Part shown: piece after piece, positions 48,927-58,576 of the stretch | Position numbering within the stretch: the stretch's first letter is position 1 | Layout: each line of letters starts with the position of its first letter | Assembly: GCF_010993775.1 (NCBI RefSeq) | Contig: NZ_WOTO01000004.1 | Span: 1 to 64,000 of the forward strand | Source of the DNA: Fodinicola feengrottensis | GTDB taxonomy: Bacteria > Actinomycetota > Actinomycetes > Mycobacteriales > HKI-0501 | Length of the DNA: 64,000 nt | Reading direction: 5' to 3' | Made by a program: the position numbers and the translations under genes | Notes under the pieces: model-generated | The model's input: only the letters and a program-made list of their open reading frames with translations | Database searches by the model: none | Told to the model about the DNA's origin: nothing

Positions 48927-49774
48927 AGATGTCGGTGATCGCGGTCCGGCTCGCCGCATTGCCGAGCGCGGGCAACCCGTACATGTCCTCGAGGGTACGC
49001 AGGACGCGATAGTGATCGATTTGCTCGGAATACTTCCCGGCGCTGATATTCGAACCGACGAACGATGTGTAGATCTGGTTAACAGAGGTGAAATTGTCCT
49101 CGTCGAAGCTGGTGATCAGCATGCTGTTGTGAGTTTTGGACCATTGCGCGTACGCGTCCAGGTGCTTCTTCTGCCAGGTGTCGCCGGTGCTGATCGAGCA
49201 GTCATGCATGTCGTCGCACATGTTCGGAATCACGAACGAGACGGTGGGCAGTGTCGAATAGTCGCTGGGAAAAGAGGAGAACGGCCACTGCTTGGTCTTG
49301 TCGACATTGTCGAAATTCACCCAGGGCGCGTGCTTGCGCATGTACTTGCTGGAGGAACAGCCGGTGTAGCCCGTGCTGGGCAGATCCTCCGCGTACGAGC
49401 CGTAGCTGATCCCCGCGGCGCCGAGTTGCTGGAACAGGTTTCCCTTGCCCTTGAACGTGTTCGGACAGCCGTCTCCAGTAAGACCCTGCGTGGTGCCGGA
49501 GAACAGCGCGACGTAGTTCGGCTGGCTCGGGATGGGTGATCCCGAACGACTGGCTGGAAAGCGCGCCCTGGGCGGCCAACTGCTGGAGGTAAGGTGCGTT
49601 GGTTCCGGACGCCACATCTGGATAGTTCTTGTTCTCGTGCAACACGATCACGACGTGGTCGTACCGGTGCAGCGACGGGGTGGCGATGGCTTGGGCCGCG
49701 CCAACCAGGGCTACCGCGACGGCTACTCCCAGGATCGCGGCGGCTCGGAACGCGGAGGAGCGACGAACACGCAT
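48916..49774 (-). CDS. Secreted phosphoesterase (acid phosphatase/phospholipase C-like, frameshifted)
   Basis: About 286 residues with a signal peptide (AAILGVAVAVALVGAAQAIA). HVVIVLHENKNYPDVASG-like opening, TNAPYLQQLAAQGALSSQSF, then after a break near 49520 SQPNYVALFSGTTQGLTGDG. Metal-binding Asp and His appear in the MCDDMHDCSISTGD region and in ITSFDEDN. Family: phosphoesterase PF04185 type. Extracellular phosphate scavenging is likely. The 236 bases between this gene and the next (49775-50010) show nothing I can name. Confidence 0.82.
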
Positions 49775-50010
49775 CGGGACTCCCGAACGGTCGGCGACTG
49801 TATCCGCATTTGTCTACCCTGTTCGGGCCCACCCCGGTGGCACATTCGCGCCATGACGACATCTGGCATCGGGTCAATCAGCCGAAAGCACCGCGGACGT
49901 ATGTGCCGGAGTTGCGCATCGCGTCCGCGGCTTCGGGCAGGAATCGCCAGAACAGATGGAGACTGTGCATACCAGCAAGACGGGGTCGCCGGTGTCGGCT
50001 CCCGGGAGAG

Positions 50011-50763
50011 TTAGATCGGCGCGACGATGTGTACGGGAGTGCCGTAGTCGAACATCGTCATCGTCATGTCGATGTCGAGCTGGTGACCCTGAATCGTGGT
50101 CGGAACCGTCAGGTGGAACTCGACGACCCGCCCCTGGCCGTCCAGCCAGACCTGCACCGGCAAGGTGTCCTTTCCCAGGCCCTTCTTCATCGCCTCCAGA
50201 GCCGTCTTCTCATCGCCCTTGGCCGCGGCGATCGCCTTGTTGAGGTCGATAGTCGCCGTATAGCCGGTAGCGGAGGCTCCATGGACTGTCTTCGCCCCGA
50301 GCGGAGTGACATTGCCCGCGCGTTCCAGGTAGCGCAGGGTGTCGGCCTGGTTGCCCGAGCCCAGGCTGCTGCCGCCACTGCCCTGGGTCTTCGTCCACTT
50401 ACCGCCATTCACCTGCTCGTAGACGGTCGAGCCGACGGTGATCGAGTGCACCTTGGTCGGACCGGACAACACGATGTCAGCGGCCGGCGGCTGGCACTGC
50501 CCGGAGCCGTCACCGGACAGCGTGATCTTTCGTCCCTGGATCGTGACCACCATCGTCAACGAGACCTTGAACGTGTTCGCCTTGGAGGTCTGGGTGAACG
50601 CGGCCTGCACCATTTGCAGCGGTGACAGCGGCGGAGCGCTGGTCACCTTGGGCTGCGGCCGGCTCGCGGTGGAGGTCTTGGGAAGCGAGCAGGCGCCCGC
50701 CCCGAAGGTGAGCCCCACCGCCACCAGGGCCGCCATGGCGGCCGTCGTCATCTTGCGATACAT
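50011..50763 (-). CDS. LppX/LprG-family lipoprotein A
   Basis: 250 residues. Lipobox GAGAC (Cys25) after a signal sequence; mature protein rich in Thr/Ser/Lys with the LppX_LprAFG beta-layer pattern (MVQAAFTQTSKANTFKVSLT, DIVLSGPTKVHSITVGSTVY, LPVQVWLDGQGRVVEFHLTV). Proteins of this family carry lipids or lipoglycans across the envelope in mycobacteria. Tandem with a paralogue 30 bases upstream. Intact. Confidence 0.82.
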   Translation of the reverse strand: MYRKMTTAAMAALVAVGLTFGAGACSLPKTSTASRPQPKVTSAPPLSPLQMVQAAFTQTSKANTFKVSLTMVVTIQGRKITLSGDGSGQCQPPAADIVLSGPTKVHSITVGSTVYEQVNGGKWTKTQGSGGSSLGSGNQADTLRYLERAGNVTPLGAKTVHGASATGYTATIDLNKAIAAAKGDEKTALEAMKKGLGKDTLPVQVWLDGQGRVVEFHLTVPTTIQGHQLDIDMTMTMFDYGTPVHIVAPI

Positions 50764-50793
50764 CCCCGTTTTCCTTTCTCTACAACGAAAGTC

Positions 50794-51544
50794 CTACACC
50801 TTCGGTGCGGCGATCTGCGCTGGGGCACCGAAGTCGTACAGCGTGAGCGTGGTGTCGGTGGTGACCTTCACACCCTGGTACGTGAGCGGCAGCGCCATCT
50901 CGAAGTGCACGATCCGGCCCTGTTCGTCCAGCCACACCTGCACCGGGAGCTCGGGCTTGCCGAGCGACTTGCGGATGTTCTCCATGTTGGGCTTGTCCGC
51001 CGGATCGGCGCCGGCCACCGCGGTGTCCAGGTTGACCGACGCGGTGTAACCGGTCACCGCGATGCCCTTGATCGTGGTCTTCCCGGTGGTCTTGACCTGG
51101 TCTGAAGCAATCTGCAGGAAATGCAGCATGTCCAGCTGGTCGCCCTGCCCGGCACCTACATCGTCGGGGCTCAGCTTTTTCCAGGCTCTGCCGCTCTTCT
51201 GCTCGTAGCTGTCCGAGCCCACGCTGATCTCATGCCGCTTCGGTGCGGTCAGCGTCAGATCCGACGCCGGCGTACCGAATTCCACGACCCCGCTGCCCGC
51301 GGTCTTCTCCTTGGTCCCGGGCGCCCCGACGGTGATCAGCACGTCGATCTTCGAAGTCTTCGCGGCAATCGTCTTGTCGAGCGAGCCCTGCACCAGCTCA
51401 ACTGGCGTTTGGGGTGCCGCGGTGGACTGTTGTGCGGCCGGCGTCGCATTCGTACCCGCCGCCTTGGGCTGCGCCGGTCCGCACGCGGTCATCCCGACCG
51501 CGAGCCCCCAGCATGAGGGCAGCCGTCATTGCCTTGCGATGCAT
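50794..51544 (-). CDS. LppX/LprG-family lipoprotein B (frameshifted in signal peptide)
   Basis: About 250 residues. MHRKAMTAALMLG is in one frame; a G-run near 51508 shifts it, and the next frame gives AVGMTACGPAQPK, with lipobox GMTAC. Mature part KIDVLITVGAPGTKEKTAGS, then LPVQVWLDEQGRIVHFEMAL and LTYQGVKVTTDTTLTLYDFG parallels lipoprotein A. The pair probably forms one operon. Confidence 0.82.
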
Positions 51545-51664
51545 CCCCGTTTCCTCTCCCCGTCATAAGCCTCATCGAGGCATGAGGGAAAATAGCCCGC
51601 AAGCCAAGGGACCGTCATGTGAATTCCAGGAATTCATCTTTTCAGTCAGTCTTGGTCGCTTCGC

Positions 51665-51719
51665 GAATGTGACGATACGGCTCATAAAACAGACAAAACC
51701 TCGCCGTTTCGTCACATTC
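51665..51719. repeat. 11-bp inverted repeat upstream of the amidohydrolase
   Basis: GAATGTGACGA (51665-51675) and TCGTCACATTC (51709-51719), 33 bases apart, in the promoter region of the gene starting at 51778. Possible paired operator half-sites or a hairpin. Confidence 0.5.
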
Positions 51720-51777
51720 ACGGGTTCCGGTGCGAAGATCAAGAACGGACCACGTTTCGTACCAGGAAAGGAAGTCG

Positions 51778-53407
51778 ATGAGCGAGCAGCTGCTGATTGG
51801 TGCCCAGCTGGCGGACGGCACCGGGGCGCCGCTGCGGGCCGCCGAAGTGCTGGTTTCCGGCGACCGGATCCAGGCCGTCGAGGCGCCGGGCGCGGTGAGC
51901 GGCTCGTACGACGGGCCCGTGGTCGACCTTTCCGGGCTGGTGCTCGCGCCCGGCTTTATCGACACGCATTCGCATGCCGACAACGCGCCGCTGCTGGCAG
52001 CTGACGCACCACCAAGATCTTCCAGGGCGTGACGACCGAGGTGGTCGGCAACTGCGGCTTCAGCCTGGCACCTCGCCGTTCCCGGCACGCCGACACTTTC
52101 ACCGCGTTCACCGGCCGACTCTTCCCGCCGATCGACTGGGCGTGGTCCGGGTTCGACGAGTTCTTCCGTACGACTGACCAGAACGGGTATGTCACCAACT
52201 ACTGCCAGCTGGTCGGGCACGGCACGCTGCGGATCGCGGCGATGGGGATGGCCGACGCGGCGGCGGCGGACGATGACGCGATCGCCGTCATGCGTACTGA
52301 GCTGGAGTCGGCGATGGCGGCCGGCGCTTTTGGCCTGTCCAGCGGCCTGATCTATCCGCCGGCGGTCTATTCCGGCACGTCGGAGCTGGTCCGACTGGCC
52401 GAGGTGCTGGGTGGCGATGGCCTTTACGCGACGCACATGCGCAACGAGGGCGCCGGGTTATTGGAGGCCATCGCCGAGGCGCTGGAAATCGCGCGCCGCC
52501 GCCGGGCGTAACGCACATTTCGCATCTGAAATCGGCTGGCCGCCCGAACTGGGGCCGGATGCCGGCCGCGATCACCGCCCTCGACCAGGCGAAGGCGGCC
52601 GGCCAGCGGGTCAGCCATGACATCTATCCGTACGACGCCTCGTCCACGATGCTCGCGACCGTGCTGCCGCCGAGCTACCTGGCCGACGGCGAGGCCGCGA
52701 TCCTGAAGCGGCTGGCCGACCCACCCGGCGGCCGCCGGGAACTGGCCCGGCTCATCGCCGAAGGTCTGCCCGGCTGGGAAAGTACGATCCGTGGCGCCGG
52801 CTGGGACGGCATCCTGGTCGCCACCACCGGCAGCCACCGCGACGAGGGTCGTACGCTCGCGGAGATCGCCGCCGACCGGCAGGTCGAGCCGGTGGACGCG
52901 CTGATCGACGTGCTACTCGCCGAGGAGCTCAAGGCCTCGATGGTCAGCTTCAGCATGAACGAGACCGACATCGAGACGGCGTTGTCGTACGAGCACACCA
53001 TGATCGGCAGCGACGGCCTGCCGCCCGGCGCCGGCGGTAAGCCGCACCCGCGCCTCTACGGCACTTTCCCGCGGGTGCTGGGCCGCTATCGCCGCGAGCG
53101 GGCGCTGCTGACCCTGCCCGAGGCGGTCCGTCGGATGACCTCGCTGCCGGCGGACACCTTCCGCATCCCGGACCGCGGCCGAGTCGCCGCCGGCACGATC
53201 GCCGACCTGGTGGCTTTCGACCCGGACACCGTCGCCGACATCTGCGACTACCGCGACCCCGTACACCAGCCACTGGGCATCCCGTGGGTCATGCAGGCGG
53301 GCCACCCGGTCGTCGTCGACGGCACCTACGTCGGCCCCCCCGCCGCGGCCGCCGCCTGTCCCCCGCCTGAACCCCAAAACAACTGCGGCCTCGTCATCGG
53401 TGGATGA
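51778..53407 (+). CDS. N-acyl-D-amino-acid deacylase-type amidohydrolase (two frameshifts)
   Basis: About 543 residues. GAQLADGTGAPLRAAEVLVS, then the metal-binding APGFIDTHSHADN; a break near 51990 leads to IFQGVTTEVVGNCGFSLAPR, and one near 52505 leads to HISHLKSAGRPNWGRMPAAI. Later MIGSDGLPPGAGGKPHPRLY (metal-binding Asp) and ATLVAFDPDTV-like AGTIADLVAFDPDTVADICD. It hydrolyses N-acyl-D-amino acids or a related amide. GGAAAGGAAG before ATG 51778. Stop codon lies inside a terminator stem. Confidence 0.85.
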
Positions 53408-53416
53408 CGAGGCCGC
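53385..53416. terminator. Terminator overlapping the amidohydrolase stop
   Basis: Perfect 14-base stem GCGGCCTCGTCATC / GATGACGAGGCCGC, four-base loop. The TGA stop (53405-53407) is part of the right arm. Confidence 0.85.
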
Positions 53417-53486
53417 GGTTGTCGACGCATTGCGCGCCGCGGTCGTACCGACTTGCGCGCCGCAAGAGTGGAGCGGGACTAGAGGC

Positions 53487-53795
53487 TTACTTGGGGAGTG
53501 CTGGGAGTGGGAGGCCACCCGGGAGGAGGGAGGTGATGGTCTTGAGCAGACCCATGACCACGCCCAGCACGGTGCCGACCAGGCTGCCGATGTCCGGCAG
53601 GCCGGGCACCGGAAGGGCCGGCACCGGAAGGCCGGCGGGGCCGTCGAGGTGGACGGACGTCGTGGCGACGGCAACCTGAGCCACCGCGGCACTGTGGACG
53701 GTGGCGGCCGTAGCCGGCGCTGCGGTTGCTCCGATGAGCAACACAGATAGCAGGAGTGCCAGTGCGAGAGCGGTGCGTGCACGCAAGATACGCAT
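53487..53795 (-). CDS. Small secreted hydrophobic protein
   Basis: 102 residues. Signal peptide (LALALLLSVLLIGATAAPAT) with an AxA-type site, then a Pro/Leu/Gly-rich mature part (LPVPALPVPGLPDIGSLVGT, VMGLLKTITSLLPGGLPLPA). GAAAGGA precedes the ATG. Such chaplin-sized, amphipathic secreted proteins occur in actinomycetes, but there are no Cys and no chaplin motif. Function unknown. Confidence 0.65.
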   Translation of the reverse strand: MRILRARTALALALLLSVLLIGATAAPATAATVHSAAVAQVAVATTSVHLDGPAGLPVPALPVPGLPDIGSLVGTVLGVVMGLLKTITSLLPGGLPLPALPK

Positions 53796-53841
53796 GGAAC
53801 GGGTCCTTTCCGTGAGTCCGTTAATCGGACACGACCCGTGA

Positions 53842-53870
53842 AAGCTAGCAATCCGGACATTGACTGTCAA
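53842..53870 (-). promoter_or_regulatory. Consensus promoter of the small secreted protein
   Basis: On the minus strand: TTGACA, 17-base spacer, TAGCTT. It is the best vegetative sigma-factor match in the window; the transcript start would be about 40 bases before the ATG. Confidence 0.75.
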
Positions 53871-53975
53871 AAGATGCCACACGCCACATCCGCCCCAGTA
53901 GGCGGGGGCCACGCTCAGCAGATATAACGAAATGGCATCATTTTTCCCGTACGGCGTGTCCGCTCCGCTCCGGTT

Positions 53976-54545
53976 TCAGGGCCGCCGGCCGAGATGCCCC
54001 GCTAGCTGCGCGTACGGTCCGGCGTCCGGCTCGACCTCGACCACCGGACCGAACGGGATCGGGCCGCCACGAGCGTCCGCGGGCACGAATTGCCGGGCGA
54101 TCGGCAGCACCGCTTCGGCGAGCGAGTCGTCGAGCAGGTCCAGCCGACCGAGTGCCTTCGCGAGGTCCCACGAGTGCACAGTCATCTCCTGCGCGTACGC
54201 GAGCATCGCGGCCCGGCCAGGGAACTCGCCGAACGGCAGCGACAGCACCTTGTCCAACAACGCGTCGTCCGACCACACCTGCTCGACGGTGGCCCGCGCC
54301 TCGTGGAACAGCGGGATGAGCTCAGCGGCCGGCAGATCGGGTACGAGCGATGAGACGTCCGCGGCCTTGCCTCCCTTACCGGTGTGGATGACGCGCCGCA
54401 CGACGCCGATCATGTGCCCGCTCAACTTCCGTACGTCGAACTCTTCGCACGGCGTCGGCAGGCTCATCTTCTCTTCGGTCGCCTCGGCGATGACCTTCTC
54501 GGCCTGGTCCAGCGCCTGGCCGAACAAGATCCGCGGGTCGCTCAT
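53976..54545 (-). CDS. TIGR03086/MDMPI-type (mycothiol-dependent isomerase N-terminal fold) protein
   Basis: 189 residues from ATG 54545, intact. DQAEKVIAEATEEKMSLPTP-CEEFDVRKLSGHMIGVVRR is the family opening, with one metal-ligand His in LSGHM; later TVHSWDLAKALG carries the other His. DinB-like four-helix fold. Divergent from the WYL regulator, 95 bases apart, so likely its target. Confidence 0.82.
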   Translation of the reverse strand: MSDPRILFGQALDQAEKVIAEATEEKMSLPTPCEEFDVRKLSGHMIGVVRRVIHTGKGGKAADVSSLVPDLPAAELIPLFHEARATVEQVWSDDALLDKVLSLPFGEFPGRAAMLAYAQEMTVHSWDLAKALGRLDLLDDSLAEAVLPIARQFVPADARGGPIPFGPVVEVEPDAGPYAQLAGHLGRRP

Positions 54546-54600
54546 TACTTCTCCTTCGTAGCTGGTTGGCGGTACGGGGAGCAGCATGGCAGCGATAATC

Positions 54601-54615
54601 TGACATCGGCTGTCA
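54601..54615. promoter_or_regulatory. Candidate WYL-regulator operator
   Basis: TGACA-TCGGC-TGTCA inverted repeat, then TATATT, in the divergent MDMPI/WYL intergenic region. Position suits autoregulation. Confidence 0.5.
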
Positions 54616-54640
54616 TATATTGCTGGCAGAATTTCCAGCT

Positions 54641-55665
54641 GTGAAGTCAGACCGGCTGTTGTCCATCCTGATGTTGCTGCAGACGTACGGTCAGCTGTCC
54701 GCGGCCGACCTGGCCGGCCGGCTGGAGGTGTCGCAGCGCACCATCTACCGAGACCTGGAGGCGCTGTCCGCCGCCGGCGTCCCGGTCTACACCGAGCGCG
54801 GCCGCAACGGCGGCTGCGCCCTGCTCCCCGGCTATCGCACCGACATGACCGGCCTGAGTACGGACGAGGCCCGCGCGCTTTTCGTCTTCACCGGCCGCGG
54901 CGACACCTCGACGCCGGGGATGGAGCCGGCGTTGCGCTCAGCCCTGCGCAAGCTGATGGCCGCGCTGCCGGTCGGCCAGCAACCCGAGGTAGATCACGCG
55001 ATGCAGCGGGTGTGGTCGACAGCCGCCGCTGGGGCGCCGAGCTCGACGAGCTACCAACGCTGCCGGTGATCGAGGACGCGGTCTGGCAGGACCGGCGGAT
55101 CCGGATCCGCTACCAGCCCGGCCGCGGCGGCCCGGCCGCCGACCACCTCCTCGACCCGTACGGACTCGTCCACAAGTCCGGCATCTGGTACTTGATCGCG
55201 GCACACAACGACGAGCCGCGGATGTTCCGGGTGTCGCGCGTACAAGAGGCCACCGCGCTGGACGAGCCGTCCACCCGGCCAGCGGATCTGGACCTCGAAG
55301 AGCTGTGGCATCGGCTGCGCACCACCTTCGAGTCTTCCGGCAAGGGCATCGACGTCGTCGTTCGGGTACGAGCGGAGCGGCTCGCGCTGATGCTCGGTGC
55401 GACCCGCCGGCAGATGGTCGAACCACCCGAACACGATCCGCCGGACGCCGACGGCTGGTGTGAGGTCCGGGCTCGCTTTCGTGGTCTGCTGCCGGCTCGC
55501 GGTGTGCTGCTCGGACTCGGCACGGAGGTGCGGGTGGTGTCGCCGGTGGAGCTCCAGGACGACCTGGTCGCCACCGCGGCCGCCGTTCTGGCCACTTACC
55601 AAGGCCCGATCGGGCAACGCGATCGTGCCGCTGGGGCCACGCAGCGTGCTCGGCCGGGGCGGTGA
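54641..55665 (+). CDS. WYL-domain transcriptional regulator (YafY type, frameshifted)
   Basis: About 341 residues, GTG 54641. N-terminal winged helix: SDRLLSILMLLQTYGQLSAA, DLAGRLEVSQRTIYRDLEAL. A break near 55010 separates it from the WYL part: RIRIRYQPGRGGPAADHLLD and PYGLVHKSGIWYLIAAHNDE. A C-terminal WCX domain follows (WCEVRARFRGLLPARGVLLG). WYL domains bind nucleic-acid or nucleotide ligands in some members. Confidence 0.86.
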
Positions 55666-55756
55666 GCAGGGCGATCATCGGGAGAATCCGGCATGAAAGT
55701 AACCCTGTGCACAAGTCGCTAGAGACATCGTTGACGAGAACCGCCACGATAGGACC

Positions 55757-56705
55757 GTGATCAAGACTGCCCAGCGGCTGCGTACCGGTGCCGCCACCCA
55801 CCCCGGCCGGGTCCGGGAGAACAACCAGGACTCGTATTTCGCGGGTGAGAGGCTGATCGTCGTCGCCGATGGCGTCGGCGGAGCGGCCGGCGGTGAGGTC
55901 GCCAGCGCGGCCGCCATCGCCGCGATGTCCGCGGTAGACACGGAGCAAGCAGCGGACTCCCCGGACGCCGCTGCCGCCGCCTTCATCAGTGCGGGAGACG
56001 ATGCCGCGGCGGATCCGGGCGGCTACCGAAGCCAAGCCGGAACTCGCCGGGATGGGTACGACGCTCAGCGCCTTCCTGCTCACCGGCGACCAGATCGTGA
56101 TGGCGCACGCTGGCGACTCCCGGGCGTACCGGCTGCGCGGCGGCGAGATGGTGCAGCTGAGCAAGGACGACTCGTACGTGCAGCTCCTGATCGACCGCGG
56201 CTCGCTCCGGCCCGAGGACGCCGAGTCGCATCCGCAGCGCAACCTCGTCACCAAGGTCCTGCAGACCGACCCGGTCGACCTGTCCCTGCGCAAGGAGTTC
56301 GTCGAGCTGGGCGACCGCTACCTGGTCTGCAGCGACGGGCTGACCGGGGTGGTCCATCGGGACATCATCGTGGCGACCCTCGGCGAGGTCGCCGACCCGA
56401 CCGAGTGCGCCAACGAGCTGATCGAGCTGGCCCTGGAACGCGGCGCGCCGGACAACGTCACCGCGGTCATCGGCGACGTGATCGCCGAGGAACCCGAGCC
56501 GGAGCCGGAGATGCCGCCGACCGTCAAGCTGCCGATCGTCGACGCCGAGGTCGCCGCCACCGGTGCGCCGGTCGATGCGCCGGCAGTGCTGTCGATCGAT
56601 GCGCCGGGAGTGATGCCGGCCCTGGCACCGGAGCCTGAGCCGCCCGTACGCCGCGGTTTCTTCGCCCGGGTTTTCGGCCGCCGGCATGGGCGTCGCCGCC
56701 GTTAG
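55757..56705 (+). CDS. PP2C-family Ser/Thr protein phosphatase (frameshifted)
   Basis: About 316 residues. GTG 55757. RTGAATHPGRVRENNQDSYF and VADGVGGAAGGEVA carry the first metal Asp; after a break near 56000, GMGTTLSAFLLTGDQIVMAH and AGDSRAYRLRGGEMVQLSKD follow, then LVCSDGLTGVVHRD and GAPDNVTAVIGDVI with the last metal Asp. C-terminal 65 residues are Pro/Glu-rich with a basic end. Not in the usual stk/pbp/FHA cluster. Confidence 0.88.
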
Positions 56706-56760
56706 CAGGTTCCCCGCGACAGGCCGGAGCAACAAAAAAGGGCGCACCTAGACTGAGCCG

Positions 56761-57714
56761 GTGAGTGATTCCCACCGGCTGCGCCGGCCATTGATCTGGG
56801 TCGCCCTCGCTGCGCTGGTCAGCAACGCCTTCATCGTGGTCACCGGCGCGACAGTACGACTGACGGGCTCGGGGCTTGGCTGCCCGACCTGGCCCAAATG
56901 CGGCGACGGGTCGTACGTGCCGACGGCGGAATACGGGATCCACGGCATCATCGAGTTCACCAACCGGATGCTGGTCTTCGCCGATGTCGTCGATGTCGCC
57001 ATCCCGCTGATCGCCTTCGGCCTCGCCTGGCTGGCACGGCCCCGCCGCAAGCCGCTGATCGCGCTGAGCGTCGTCCTCGTCGGCGGCATCCTGCTGAACG
57101 CGGTGATGGGTGGGTTGACCGTCCTCAGCGGCCTGAACCCGTGGGTGGTGGCGGCGCATTTCCTGCCGTCGCCAGCCCTGGTCGTCGTCGCGTACGTCTT
57201 CTGGGTGCGGTCTCGCGAGGCCGGCGACGGGCCCATCCAGTGGCTCGGCGCGCAGCCGTTCCGGATTCTGGCGTGGCTGCTCATCCTGTCCGCCGGGCTG
57301 ACCGTGGTCATCGGCACCGTGGTGACCGGGTCGGGCCCGCATGCCGGCGACGCGACCGCCGTACGCACCGGCCTCGACCCGGCGATCGTCAGCATGGTGC
57401 ACGCCGACTCAGCGATCTTGCTGGTGGGGCTCACCATCGCAGCGCTGGTCGCCTTCGCCGCGGGAAAGGCACCAAAGGCGGCCACCAAGGCGATCGCCGT
57501 CCTGTTCATCGTGGAGTTGGCCCAGATCGCGATCGGCTATACGCAATACTTCACGCACCTGCCGATCGTGCTGGTCGCGGTGCACGTGACCGGCGCGATC
57601 GTGCTCTGGATCAGCGCCCTGCGACCACTGTTCGCACTGCGTCGGCGCGGCCTGGACGTACCACCCGCGGTGGAGACCGAGGTGCCGGTCGAGCTGGCCG
57701 CGGATCGGGTCTGA
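56761..57714 (+). CDS. ctaA: Haem A synthase CtaA/Cox15
   Basis: 317 residues, eight predicted membrane segments, intact. VRLTGSGLGCPTWPKC with the first-loop Cys pair, HGIIEFTNRM with the haem-ligand His and Glu, and VHADSAILL and VHVTGAIVL with the C-terminal half His. Converts haem O to haem A for cytochrome c oxidase. To my knowledge, in other actinobacteria it directly follows the sufR-divergent ABC pair; here it is 43 kb away. Confidence 0.93.
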   Translation: MSDSHRLRRPLIWVALAALVSNAFIVVTGATVRLTGSGLGCPTWPKCGDGSYVPTAEYGIHGIIEFTNRMLVFADVVDVAIPLIAFGLAWLARPRRKPLIALSVVLVGGILLNAVMGGLTVLSGLNPWVVAAHFLPSPALVVVAYVFWVRSREAGDGPIQWLGAQPFRILAWLLILSAGLTVVIGTVVTGSGPHAGDATAVRTGLDPAIVSMVHADSAILLVGLTIAALVAFAAGKAPKAATKAIAVLFIVELAQIAIGYTQYFTHLPIVLVAVHVTGAIVLWISALRPLFALRRRGLDVPPAVETEVPVELAADRV

Positions 57715-57752
57715 CGCGGAACAAACCGGGCACCAACCCCGTTGCGACAGAC

Positions 57753-58576
57753 ATGAAAATCGGACTCTCCACTTTCATCACCGACGAGGGCATCCGGCCC
57801 GCCGACCTCGGCCGGGCCGCCGAGGAGCGCGGGTTCGACTCGCTCTTCATCGCCGAGCACAGCCACATTCCGGTACGCGAGGAAACGCCCTATCCGGGCG
57901 GTACCGAACTGCCGCGGATCTACTACCGGACGCTGGACCCGTTCGTCGCACTGTCCGCGATCGCTTCGGTGACCGAGAAACTGCTGCTGGGCACCGGCAT
58001 CGCGCTGTGGTCATCCAGCGGGACACGATCCACACCGCGAAGGAGGCCGCGAGCCTGGACCTGGTGTCCAACGGCCGCGCGGTGCTCGGTGTGGGCGCCG
58101 GCTGGAAGCGCGAGGAGATGCGTAACCACGGCACCGATCCGCGGACCCGCGGCGCACTGCTGGATGAGCAGCTGCGAGCGATCCGGGAGATCTGGACCAA
58201 GGAACAGGCCGAGTTCCACGGAAAGCACGTGAACTTCGACCCGATCTACGCCTGGCCGAAGCCGGTGCAGCCGACCCTGCCGATCTATATCGGCGGCGAA
58301 GGGGAGGCCGCACAGCGCCGGGTCGTCGAGCTCGGCGACGGCTGGATGCCGAGCGCCAGCCGGCAGCCGACCGACCTGGCGGAAACCATCAAGAGCCTGC
58401 GCGACCGGGCCGGCCGGCACATCCCGGTGACGCTTTTCGGGGTGAGCGATCTCGGCGTCGACCTCGACGCGTACGAGGCCGCCGGCGTCGAGCGAGTCCT
58501 GTTCTTCCTCCCGACCCAGCCACGGTCCGAATCCCTGCAGACCCTCGACACCTTCGCGGCCCGCATTACCCGCTAG
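57753..58576 (+). CDS. LLM-class F420-dependent oxidoreductase (frameshifted)
   Basis: About 274 residues. MKIGLSTFITDEGIRPADLG, AEERGFDSLFIAEHSHIPVR (typical first beta-alpha unit). A break near 58008 in LLGTGIAL leads to VIQRDTIHTAKEAASLDLVS and GVGAGWKREEMRNHGTDP, then IYIGGEGEAAQRRVVELGDG. TIM-barrel, TIGR03619-like F420 enzyme. The stop TAG belongs to the CTAG target duplication of the adjacent IS. Confidence 0.86.

Noticed and set aside
53861-53876. Sixth copy of the GATCAAAAGATC element (GTCAAAAGATG)
   Set aside because: Outside the prophage, only a partial match, and it overlaps a TTGACA-N17-TAGCTT promoter that explains it.
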